DNA from: Thermostichus lividus PCC 6715
GTDB lineage: Bacteria > Cyanobacteriota > Cyanobacteriia > Thermosynechococcales > Thermosynechococcaceae
Direction of reading: 5' to 3'
Assembly: GCF_002754935.1 (NCBI RefSeq)
Contig: NZ_CP018092.1
Coordinates: 1,798,001-1,862,000, forward strand
Length of the DNA: 64,000 nucleotides
The position numbers and the translations under genes are program-made. This document shows positions 32,788 through 41,588 of this stretch, one piece after another (within the stretch, counting starts at the first letter, position 1; each line of letters starts with the position of its first letter). The notes below the pieces were generated by a model. The model made no database searches and had not been told where the DNA came from. It saw only the letters and a list, made by a program, of their open reading frames with translations.

Positions 32788-33058
32788 ACCACAAGACCTT
32801 AATCACGCTACCACCCACTAGCGTCACCAACCCCACAATGAAGGCCCATAACCTTGCATCAGTAGTTTTCTGCTGACTGCGTAGCTCAGTAATATCCTCC
32901 CGCAGTTCCGAGCGTAACGCCTCCACCTTGTCATCTAACACCTTGATGTCGGCCTTCAGTTCAGTCCTGACCCCGTTGATTTCAGCCCTAACCGTCTTGA
33001 ATTGCTCATCGGTTCTGGCAATATGCACATCTAGCTTCTTATAGAAAATGGAGGGCAC
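32774..33058 (-). CDS. Small coiled-coil protein with C-terminal membrane segment
   Basis: 94 residues: a charged heptad-patterned coiled coil (residues about 10-68, TVRAEINGVRTELKADIK, then LDDKVEALRSELREDI) followed by a single transmembrane helix (LWAFIVGLVTLVGGSVIKVLWF). This layout is common in small bacterial tail-anchored or phage-hemolysin-like (XhlA-type) proteins; the specific role is unknown. It borders the IS200/IS605 debris at 33060. Confidence 0.55.
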   Translation of the reverse strand: MPSIFYKKLDVHIARTDEQFKTVRAEINGVRTELKADIKVLDDKVEALRSELREDITELRSQQKTTDARLWAFIVGLVTLVGGSVIKVLWFDRA

Positions 33059-33135
33059 GGGAACCAGATAAACCCCCTTGCTTCAGGTCGGGGATATAGA
33101 ATGGTTCCCGCGCCGCTGCAAAGCGGCAGAGTTGA

Positions 33136-33276
33136 TCAACCCTGGCACTCCTCGATATAGCGCTTAACGGTTTGAGCCGACACATTGCCACAGGTTCCCC
33201 AATAAAACGACCTAGCCCAAAGCGGATCTTTTTGGTAGAGCTGCTTCAGCCAGGGAAACTCCATCCTAAGATGCCG
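33136..33276 (-). pseudogene. tnpA: IS200-type transposase TnpA, C-terminal fragment
   Basis: Translation of the minus strand gives SSRHLRMEFPWLKQLY, then DPLWARSFYWGTCGNVSAQT and VKRYIEECQG before TGA. This is the C-terminal third of a Y1 (HUH) transposase, with the helix that normally carries the end of the active-site region. The N-terminal two thirds, with HUH and the catalytic Tyr context, are gone: an in-frame stop precedes the fragment and tnpB begins at the same place. Confidence 0.7.
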
Positions 33277-33548
33277 TGAACTGTTCTAACAAAGCCTACA
33301 AATTTCGCATCTACCCGAATCAGGAACAGGAGCAATGCTTTGCTCACCACTTTGGCTGTGTGCGGTTTGTCTACAACCGGATGTTGGCGCTGTTCAAGGA
33401 AACGCGCCAGTTCAAGAAGAATCAGTACAAGGTGATGCTGCCCGACTTGAAGCGACAATTTGCGTGGCTGAAATACCCCAATTCACAGTCACTCCAAAGC
33501 GCCGTAGATAATCTGTATCCGAGCGCTGCACGTCTACACCACCTATAA
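33276..33548 (+). pseudogene. tnpB: TnpB-type protein, N-terminal fragment
   Basis: MNCSNKAYKFRIYPNQEQEQ, then FGCVRFVYNRMLALFKETRQ and NSQSLQSAVDNL are the N-terminal helix-turn-helix region of IS605 OrfB/TnpB. After residue 84 the protein is disrupted (YPSAARLHHL) and the RuvC-like nuclease and zinc-ribbon parts are absent, so no RNA-guided nuclease is encoded. Confidence 0.75.
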
Positions 33549-34101
33549 GGGCAAGTGTCTTAAGCTTAGCTTCAGTAGCCTCCCCAGCAATGAACTACCC
33601 CGCCCCAAGCAGCGGGGTATCAGAATTGAAAACTAGAGCCTCTCATCCCGACGTCCTGCGGACAGAGGGCGGGGCTTCTCCGTAGATTAGCTAACCCTCC
33701 TAGGGCTGTTCTGAGTCCCTGAACAGGGTGTAAACTACTCCCAGCTAAAGCAGGGAGCTTTTAGTAGCCCTGCAGTTAGCAAGCCAACCGCGAGCCTCTG
33801 GGGTGGTTTACAACACCCCCAATCGACCGTTACCAGTGCCTTGAACAACCGTTTCTGGTGTCCGCAGTATAATTATAACCTAAAACAACTGAAGTTGCTA
33901 AAGGAGCTTTCCTCCCCGCACTGAAGTACGGGGCTTCCAGCCCTACCCGATGTTACCAGTGACTATGCTTGAAAAGTGTAGTCGTTATGAGTATGATTTA
34001 TATAGAAAGTCTAGAAAGTCATGCTGACTCCGATCCACCAAACCGGAGTTCATTGGTTGAGGGGTCAATCTAGACCGTCAGTAATCCTTTAGGAGATGAC
34101 C

Positions 34102-34353
34102 ATGCTCAACGTTCGACCTGCAGCAACCCGGGGCACGACTCAGTTTGATTGGCTAGAAAGTTACCACAGCTTTTCCTTTGGGCACTACTATGACCCCGAC
34201 CACATGGGCTTTAGTGTGCAGGTCCATGGCCTGACCCTCAATACCGGTGATGGCCTCGCCATTGACCAAGAACCCCAACTCTTGGCTGAAGGGATCAGCA
34301 GCGCGGAGCTTCTCCTGTTTGACGTGCCTGCAAGCCCTGAGGGGTCACTGTAG
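34102..34353 (+). pseudogene. Pirin-family protein, internally deleted
   Basis: Start ATG 34102 (AGGAG 6 bases upstream favours it over ATG 34096). Residues 1-38 ([36 protein letters not shown]) are the pirin N-terminus. The next residues ([19 protein letters not shown] and AELLLFDVP) match the end of YhhW-type pirins. About 140 residues of the double-stranded beta-barrel core, including the metal-binding histidines, are missing, and the join is in frame. A stable functional protein is unlikely. Confidence 0.7.
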
Positions 34354-34417
34354 AATGGGGCAAGATAGAGCAACGCCACCCCTGAGTTCAAGACTACTCA
34401 CACTGCCAACCTGTACT

Positions 34418-34430
34418 CATACTGAGTATG
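34418..34430. promoter_or_regulatory. 13-bp palindrome upstream of dps
   Basis: CATACTGAGTATG is a perfect inverted repeat around a central G, 38 bases before the dps start codon. Its position suggests an operator; dps genes are often under Fur- or PerR-type control, but I cannot assign the regulator from the sequence. Confidence 0.35.
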
Positions 34431-34468
34431 TTTCAAGAATATTACAACCCACCATAATGGAGGCTGAA

Positions 34469-34945
34469 ATGACCACTACAACGACGTTGAAAGAGCAGGT
34501 CTTAATGACCCTCAAACGCCAACAAGCCAATGCCCTCGTCCTGTACTTAAACTACAAAAAGTATCACTGGCTTACCTATGGCCCACTGTTCCGTGAGTTG
34601 CACCTGCTGTTTGAGGAGCAAGGCGCAGCCGTATTTGCCAGCATCGATGAACTGGCAGAGCGCAGCTTGATCCTAGACGGTCAACCCGTGGCCGACCCAG
34701 CAGACTACTTGGGGACGGCAACTGTGACCCCTTCTAGTGGCCAATTAACGGTCAAGGCCATGATTGAAGAGGCGATCGCCAACCATGAGTTGATCATCAC
34801 CGAAATGCACCAAGATGCGGATGTGGCCACAGAAGCCGGGGATATTGGCACTGCGGATCTCTATACCCGCTTGGTGCAAACCCACCAAAAACACCGTTGG
34901 TTTCTCAAGGAGCTACTCGCCAAGGGTGACGGTTTAGTGAGCTAG
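34469..34945 (+). CDS. dpsA: Dps-family ferritin-like DNA-protecting protein
   Basis: 158 residues from ATG 34469, chosen because GGAGG lies 5-6 bases before it. Dps forms a 12-mer that oxidises and stores iron and protects DNA. Seen: HWLTYGPLFRELHLLFEEQ, DELAERSLILDGQPV and HQKHRWFLKELLAKGD. The ferroxidase His/Asp/Glu positions are at the expected spacing, and the additional His-rich sites fit DpsA of Thermosynechococcus elongatus as I recall it. It stands alone after the pirin remnant. Confidence 0.93.
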   Translation: MTTTTTLKEQVLMTLKRQQANALVLYLNYKKYHWLTYGPLFRELHLLFEEQGAAVFASIDELAERSLILDGQPVADPADYLGTATVTPSSGQLTVKAMIEEAIANHELIITEMHQDADVATEAGDIGTADLYTRLVQTHQKHRWFLKELLAKGDGLVS

Positions 34946-35039
34946 GATATGCATCGGCAGGAGCTGCCCTCAGGCCTCCTGCGGGTGCCAGTTAACTCGT
35001 GGCGGCTGGGTCTCAAGAGTTTTGGGGCGCCAAATAATA

Positions 35040-35111
35040 AGCCGATGATGAGATTCGAACTCACGACCGCTCGATTACGAATCGAGTGCTCTACCACTGA
35101 GCTACATCGGC
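35040..35111 (-). tRNA. tRNA-Thr (anticodon CGT)
   Basis: 72 nt cloverleaf on the minus strand. Acceptor stem GCCGATG pairs with CATCGGC; D-arm GCTCAGTGGTAGAGC; anticodon stem CTCGA/TCGAG with loop TTCGTAA, giving anticodon CGT (reads ACG, Thr); T-arm with GTTCGAATC. The 3' CCA is not encoded. Confidence 0.93.
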
Positions 35112-35252
35112 TTGCAAAAGCATAGATCATCCTAACACGATCGCCCCGTGTCAACCAGATCAGTCCAAAAATCTGGCGATCGCTCCCTTGTTTCATCTTG
35201 CCCCAAGGGATACAATGGATGATTGTGTTAATTAACGAGTTAAGAAAATCAC

Positions 35253-36595
<1,343 letters not shown>

Positions 36596-36616
36596 ATAAC
36601 CCTCCGGAGTGTACGT

Positions 36617-36922
36617 ATGCCCCGTTCCTTAGCAATTGAATGCCATCTGCGGCCTGAACATAGCAAGCCTAATGCTCTGCGGCGATCGGGTAAAACCCCG
36701 GCAGTGCTCTACGGCCACAATGGGAGTGAGTCAGTGTCCTTGGTGGTGGATACTCGCGCCGCGGAATTTCTGGTGCGGGATGCCCGAGTTCAAAAAACTG
36801 CGATCGCCCTTTCTATTCCCGATCTGCAATGGCAAGGCACGGTTGTGTTGCAAGAGGTTCAAGCGCATCCAGCTCGCGATACCCTCTACCATCTGTCATT
36901 TTTTGCGAAGGCAGCAAACTAG
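36617..36922 (+). CDS. rplY: 50S ribosomal protein L25
   Basis: 101 residues: the short form with only the 5S-rRNA-binding domain ([52 protein letters not shown]), without the CTC extension. GGAGTG precedes the ATG at 36617. Likely co-transcribed with purA. Confidence 0.9.
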   Translation: MPRSLAIECHLRPEHSKPNALRRSGKTPAVLYGHNGSESVSLVVDTRAAEFLVRDARVQKTAIALSIPDLQWQGTVVLQEVQAHPARDTLYHLSFFAKAAN

Positions 36923-36982
36923 CGCTCCAAGAGACTTTGCGGAATTTGCTATAGTGGAGGGTATGTTAAGCAATTGTTAACA

Positions 36983-38449
36983 ATGCCAGCCACCCTTCTT
37001 CGTTCTGCGGAACTTGCCCAACTCAACTATACCCCGGACGGCGATCGCTTCGATGCCTCGTGGGAGCCCCTCCTTTCGACCCTCCTCGGTCTTGGACGGG
37101 CAGCAGGAGCCGATCTTGTCGAATTTTTTCTGGAGCGGAACCATTATTTAGGGGTATTGGTTGAAGATGATCGCCTTACCAGTGTGTCTCCCCGAGTGAG
37201 TTTAGGAGCCGGTATTCGCGTGTTTCGCGGCACCAGTGACTGTTACGTAAGCACCAATGATCTGAGCTTTCAGGGGTTACGGGTCGCCCTCGAAAAAGCC
37301 TTGGGGTTAATGGGGCTGCTGCTCCCCAGTGCCCATGCCTACGTGCCAGAAATTCACCTCGAGTTATTGCGGGACTACGGCCAAGGGGAAAAAGAAGGGT
37401 GGCGCAGTGGCTGTAGTCCGATGGCCGAAGTGGCCGAGGTGCTGCTGGCCGGTAGCGATCGCCTACGGCAGACCACGACCCATCTGCAATCTCGCCGCTT
37501 AAGCTATTTCCGGGATTGGCAGGAAGTGATGGTAGCCGCCAGTGATGGTACCTTTGCCCGTGATATTCGCCTCACGCAGTCAGCCGTTGCCTCGGTGCTC
37601 TGTGCCGATGGGGATCACCGCGCGTCCATTGGCGATCGCAGCGGCGATACAGGTAACCCCAACTTCCTGCGCCAGTGGGACTACAGCACCCTGGCCGAGA
37701 ACGTGGCCGAAGCCGCAGGTAACATGCTCTACGCTAACTATGTCGAATCCGGCACCTATCCCGTCATCATGGCCAATCAGTTTGGGGGGGTCATTTTTCA
37801 TGAAGCCTGTGGTCACCTGCTAGAAACCACTCAAATTGAGCGGGGCACCACCCCATTTGCACAGCAAAAAGGCCAGCGCATTGCCCACGAAAACCTAACA
37901 GCATGGGATGAGGGTATCTCCCTAGGAGCGTTTGGCAGTATCGCCATGGACGATGAAGGGATGCCCGCCCAGCGCACCCTCCTCATTGAAAACGGCATCC
38001 TCAAAAATTTCCTGAGTGATCGCGCTGGTTCCATGCGCACGGGGCACCCCCGCACTGGCAGCGGTCGCCGTCAAAGCTATGCCTACGCAGCGGCCTCACG
38101 GATGCGCAACACCTACATTGCTCCAGGGGAGGCCAGTGTTGCGGATCTAATTGCCTCTGTGGATCGCGGTATTTACTGTAAACGAATGGGGGGCGGCAGC
38201 GTTGGTGCCACCGGCCAGTTCAACTTTGCCGTTGATGAAGCCTACTGGATTGAAAATGGTACCATCAAACAGCCGCTCAAAGGGGCAACCCTCATTGGTG
38301 AGGCCAAAGAGATCCTGCAGCGAATTTCGATGTCCGCTAATGATTTAGCCCTAGCACCGGGATTTTGTGGCTCTGTGAGTGGCAGTATCTATGTCACTGT
38401 TGGGCAACCCCATATCAAAGTGGATGCGATTACCGTGGGGGGGCGTTAA
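36983..38449 (+). CDS. TldD/PmbA-family metalloprotease
   Basis: 488 residues from ATG 36983; TTG 36974 is also in frame but ATG fits the family N-terminus. TldD with TldE/PmbA forms a zinc protease that cuts unfolded or modified peptides. The metal motif HEACGHLLE near residue 272 is intact, as is the C-terminal [17 protein letters not shown] with the third ligand Cys. [20 protein letters not shown] is the typical substrate-side motif. The partner gene is not in this window. Confidence 0.92.
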   Translation: MPATLLRSAELAQLNYTPDGDRFDASWEPLLSTLLGLGRAAGADLVEFFLERNHYLGVLVEDDRLTSVSPRVSLGAGIRVFRGTSDCYVSTNDLSFQGLRVALEKALGLMGLLLPSAHAYVPEIHLELLRDYGQGEKEGWRSGCSPMAEVAEVLLAGSDRLRQTTTHLQSRRLSYFRDWQEVMVAASDGTFARDIRLTQSAVASVLCADGDHRASIGDRSGDTGNPNFLRQWDYSTLAENVAEAAGNMLYANYVESGTYPVIMANQFGGVIFHEACGHLLETTQIERGTTPFAQQKGQRIAHENLTAWDEGISLGAFGSIAMDDEGMPAQRTLLIENGILKNFLSDRAGSMRTGHPRTGSGRRQSYAYAAASRMRNTYIAPGEASVADLIASVDRGIYCKRMGGGSVGATGQFNFAVDEAYWIENGTIKQPLKGATLIGEAKEILQRISMSANDLALAPGFCGSVSGSIYVTVGQPHIKVDAITVGGR

Positions 38450-38539
38450 GCTAGATTGATTACTCAGGGTTATTAGTCTGAGTAAAAATACCTAAAGATT
38501 TTATATGTGAATTTTTGTGACTCTGATTACATTATGATG

Positions 38540-38673
38540 AGATCAGAGAGGAAGTGATAGCGGCTCCTCAGTAGGCTCGACAACCCTCACCACGTGCTTA
38601 GCTGTTTTCACTTTCTTTCTGAGACAAAAATCATTGGACTGAATGACCAGTAGCTTACTGGTCTTTTTTTTTT
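38540..38673 (+). ncRNA. Possible small RNA ending in a strong terminator
   Basis: Between tldD and the protease gene is a 320-base gap. A -10-like TATGAT (38533-38538) is followed by about 105 bases without a plausible ORF on this strand and then a strong intrinsic terminator at 38645-38673. The body has a C-rich stretch (CTCGACAACCCTCACCACGTG). No good -35 lies at standard spacing. It could equally be the long 3' trailer of tldD; the RNA family, if any, is not one I recognise. Confidence 0.35.
38645..38673 (+). terminator. Strong intrinsic terminator
   Basis: A perfect 8-bp stem GACCAGTA/TACTGGTC with a three-base GCT loop, followed by ten T residues. It ends rightward transcription coming from tldD or from a small RNA starting near 38540. 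Confidence 0.85.
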
Positions 38674-38771
38674 GCCCTTCGACCAGAATGATGAGGTTCT
38701 TCCGATGCTCGCCTCTCTTTGGACGTGCTCCTCTGCATCGACTATAGTGAGAATGAGAGTGAGACTCAGCC

Positions 38772-39420
38772 ATGATTTGCTGGCAACGACAGATTTATCG
38801 GCTAGGACTATCGGGCAGCGTCCTTGGCTTGCTACTGGCCACCAGCGCTCAGGCTCTACCGTTACCAGAGCATTTTTACCGAGCGATCGCCAACCAAGAC
38901 TGGGCAGCGCGATCGCAATTCTTGATCAAGTGATCCAGGCCAACCCACAGCAGGCCAGTGCCCTGCGGAGCTATCGCCAAGAATTGGTGCGTCTGCAACA
39001 CCTACCGCGATCCGCCGCTGTGGGACACACAGCCGTGATGACTAGCCCCAGTGGCATTGCCCCCATCGTGCGGCGACAGAATGGCATTCCAGTGATTCAA
39101 GTCACGTTTAACCGGCGGTTGCGCTTTGAGATGATGGTGGACTCAGGTGCCAGCATGACAGTGATTACGCGACCCATGGCGCGTGCGTTGGGGATCACCC
39201 CTGCCCAAGTCATCGATAACTTGACATTTCATACGGCCAACGGAACGGTGGTGTTGCCCATTGTCTATGTTCAATCGATTAGTGTGGCTGGGCTGCACCG
39301 CAATCGTGTTCCTGTGGCGATCGCTGGGCTGAGATGTCCCTAGGCTTACTAGGGCAAGATTTTCTGCAGAATTATGATGTCAGTTTACGGCAAGACCATA
39401 TTTACTTTCAGCGACGTTAG
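38772..39420 (+). CDS. Retropepsin-like aspartic protease, exported (two apparent frameshifts)
   Basis: Read as one gene of about 216 residues from ATG 38772. The N-terminus is a signal peptide (LGLSGSVLGLLLATSAQA-LP). The protease core has FEMMVDSGASMTVITRPMA with catalytic Asp in DSGAS, ending with GLLGQDFLQNYDVSL. Bacterial single-domain retropepsins act as dimers. Two breaks: one G short at about 38908-38910 (restoring gives DWAAAIAILDQV) and one at 39326-39328 (restoring gives VAIAGAEMSLGLLG). Stop TAG 39418-39420 is 9 bases before the ITPase start codon. Confidence 0.7.
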
Positions 39421-39429
39421 GAGGTGCCA

Positions 39430-40016
39430 GTGCTGGATACAGTGGTTCTAGCTAGCCACAACAAAGGCAAAATTCATGAATTTCAGGCGGTTCTTAAGGA
39501 ATGGATTGAGACAGTGCTACCTCTGCCTGCCGGTATCGAGATTCCTGAAACCGCCGACTCATTCCATGGCAATGCCTGCCTCAAGGCGACTACCGCCGCT
39601 CAGCGCCTAGGACAATGGGCGATCGCCGACGACTCAGGGTTAGCGGTACACGCCCTTCAGGGTGCCCCCGGCATCTACTCTGCTCGTTACGGGCAACGGA
39701 TCACGAACGGATTGCCCGCCTCCTCAACGAACTGGATGGGGTTAGCGATCGCCGCGCCGAGTTCATCTGCGTCATTGCCCTTGCTCGCCCCGATGGCACG
39801 ATTGCTGTAACCACAGAAGGGCGCTGCCACGGCGAGATCCTTTACACCCCCCAAGGTAGCGGTGGCTTTGGCTACGATCCTATTTTTTGGGTGCCGAGTC
39901 AACAGCGCACCTTTGCCCAACTCTCCACCGCCGAAAAGCACCAAATTAGTCATCGCGGCCAAGCCTTGCAGCAGTTGCGGACTTATTTTGCCCAGCAGCT
40001 CCAGCAAACCCCGTAA
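39430..40016 (+). CDS. rdgB: Non-canonical purine NTP pyrophosphatase (ITPase/XTPase; one apparent frameshift)
   Basis: Read as one gene of about 195 residues. GTG 39430 is preferred because AGGAGG (39419-39424) lies 5 bases before it; GTG 39424 overlaps that site. The enzyme removes ITP and XTP from nucleotide pools. Seen: LASHNKGKIHEF at the N-terminus, ADDSGLAVHALQGAPGIYSARYG, then after a missing G at 39691-39693, ATDHERIARLLNELDG and GFGYDPIFWVPSQQRTFAQL, TAEKHQISHRGQAL. Confidence 0.88.
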
Positions 40017-40352
40017 ATTTACGGTTGTGCCGTCTTCGTTGAAGTCATTACTGTAAAGAAAACCCTGCCTTGATCTGAGTACTTGATCTTAGTGGAGATA
40101 TTCTTAATAGACATATAGCAATAGACATATAGCCTGCCTTAAGGTCTTTGCAGACTGACACAAGCAGGCATTGAGAGGATACAAAAACCTACTTGACATC
40201 AAGTCTATGCAGAACCTTCGCTCTTACGCCAAACTTGAAGCGCTCATTCCATCGGAAGGAAGAAATCGATAGCAAGTATAATTTAGGTACATAGATATTC
40301 CCGCTGTGCCCTCTGCTTTGGCAGTGCCTCCGCCGTTACTCAGTGCAAGATC
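40017..40352. other. Intergenic region with short tandem duplication and -10-like site
   Basis: 336 bases without a gene. It holds a perfect 14-base tandem duplication (AATAGACATATAGC at 40106-40119 and 40120-40133) and a consensus -10 box TATAAT at 40278-40283, 70 bases before the next ATG, with no clear -35 at standard distance. A TTGACA occurs at 40193-40198 but is too far upstream to pair with that -10. Confidence 0.45.
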
Positions 40353-41588
40353 ATGGGCGATCGCGAACTTATTGAACAATTTGTAACAGATCTACTCCAG
40401 AAGAATTCGCGAATGCTCTCGAATCGGCACTTGCGGGTTGAGCTAACCTTTGACGAAGTGCAACTTATCTCCTACAAAGACGGCATGGTGGCACGGGTCA
40501 AAACCGATGCCCCTAATTTAGCCATTGAAGTACGAGATGCATCCCCTTTTCGCCCCCTACTCGAAGAAGTCATGGTAGGGCACAACATCTTTCAGGTGGG
40601 TATTTCGAAGTCTGCGGGCTTTTTGCGTTACGAACCCCGTACCATTCCCGAAGGCTACCTAGTGCAATATACAGAAGGGGGTGTGCTCTGGAAAGATCGC
40701 TGGGCTAGGGGAAAACGGCGCAGTGCCCTCAGTGGTGGGGGGAATTCTTTGGGGATGGATGCCATGATTCTGTATCGCGGCACATGGTATCCCATCCAGA
40801 GTGTGAATGCCGCCAATGGCTTTATATCCGTTCGTACCCTTGGCGGTGAGGCCACCTACAGCGCCTCAGACTTTGTGGTTTGGTTAAAAAAAGAAAAAAG
40901 CGAGAGCGAAGAGACCCCAAGCCAAATCACTGCCTATAAGATTGGTGAGCGACTCCCTGATGTGGACAGCGCCCCCACCCGTATTCTTGAAACAACAGAG
41001 ATCGCTGCTCCAGCTACCCCTACAGTTGAGGAGAATACAGTTTTGCAACCAACACCCGCGGCTGCCGCCGATACGGACGACTACTCCATTATTGCCCCCC
41101 CACCAGTACCAGCAGTAGCTGCAACCACGAGTGCCCCACCGGTGGCACCCCAAGGGTATCCGCAGCAAAGCTATGAACAATCAGTGGGCTATCCCCACCC
41201 CGGCTACGAGTATTCCCAAGGGTATCCGCAGCAGAGCTATGAACAATCAGTGGGTTACCCCCACCCCGGCTACGAGTATTCCCAAGGGTATCCGCAGCAG
41301 AGCTATGAACAATCAGTGGGTTACCCCCATCCCAGCTACGAGTATTCCCAAGGGTATCCGCAGCAGGGCTATGAACAATCAGTGGGCTATCCCCATCCCC
41401 ACTATGCCGCGAACTACCCGCCGCAGGCCTATCAGCACATTGATCCGAATATCCAAATGGCACTCACGTACCTGCAATCGAGCTTAGCTTACCTATTGCA
41501 GGTGGAACCGAAAAGCCCCCATATCCATGCAGCGATTCGGGCAACCAGTATGGCGATTCAAAACTTACTCAGCATTCTCAACCATTAG
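40353..41588 (+). CDS. Conserved hypothetical protein with Gln/Tyr/Pro tandem repeats
   Basis: 411 residues. Residues 1-185 form a folded domain (VTDLLQKNSRMLSNRHLRVE, HNIFQVGISKSAGFLRYE, DAMILYRGTWYPIQSVNAA); 186-265 are acidic/Thr-Ala-Pro linker; 266-355 are nearly four copies of a 22-residue repeat rich in Tyr, Gln, Pro and Gly; the last 50 residues (MALTYLQSSLAYLLQV) are helical. I do not know the family. The repeat suggests a flexible or phase-separating segment. There is no signal peptide. It converges with the cellulose synthase gene, overlapping by 4 bases. Confidence 0.7.
   Translation: MGDRELIEQFVTDLLQKNSRMLSNRHLRVELTFDEVQLISYKDGMVARVKTDAPNLAIEVRDASPFRPLLEEVMVGHNIFQVGISKSAGFLRYEPRTIPEGYLVQYTEGGVLWKDRWARGKRRSALSGGGNSLGMDAMILYRGTWYPIQSVNAANGFISVRTLGGEATYSASDFVVWLKKEKSESEETPSQITAYKIGERLPDVDSAPTRILETTEIAAPATPTVEENTVLQPTPAAAADTDDYSIIAPPPVPAVAATTSAPPVAPQGYPQQSYEQSVGYPHPGYEYSQGYPQQSYEQSVGYPHPGYEYSQGYPQQSYEQSVGYPHPSYEYSQGYPQQGYEQSVGYPHPHYAANYPPQAYQHIDPNIQMALTYLQSSLAYLLQVEPKSPHIHAAIRATSMAIQNLLSILNH
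41151..41402 (+). repeat. 66-bp in-frame tandem repeat, about 3.8 copies
   Basis: Units begin at 41151, 41217, 41283 and 41349, with the fourth incomplete. Each encodes a 22-residue unit of the form QGYPQQSYEQSV followed by GYPHPGYEYS. Copies differ at only a few bases, implying recent duplication or gene conversion. Confidence 0.95.

Larger units (their letters stand above)
33062..33935. mobile_element. Nested, decayed IS200/IS605-family DNA
   Basis: From left to right: an end hairpin CCCCCTTGCTTCAGGTCGGGG (about 33072-33092), a leftward tnpA 3' fragment, a rightward tnpB 5' fragment, further GC hairpins (33600-33620, 33653-33680, 33737-33757), and a left-end-like block at about 33885-33930 containing CCCCGCACTGAAGTACGGGG. 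The block at 33885-33930 matches, in inverted orientation, the one at 45262-45300. No element is intact. Confidence 0.65.

Noticed and set aside
33276-33548. Functional TnpB RNA-guided nuclease
   Set aside because: Only the N-terminal part is present; the RuvC-like residues and zinc ribbon are gone.
38543-38773. Leftward 76-residue ORF
   Set aside because: It reads antisense through a strong terminator and has a low-complexity Lys/Arg/Ser composition with no family resemblance.
41151-41402. CRISPR-like spaced repeat
   Set aside because: The units are contiguous and in frame inside a protein gene, without spacers or cas genes.
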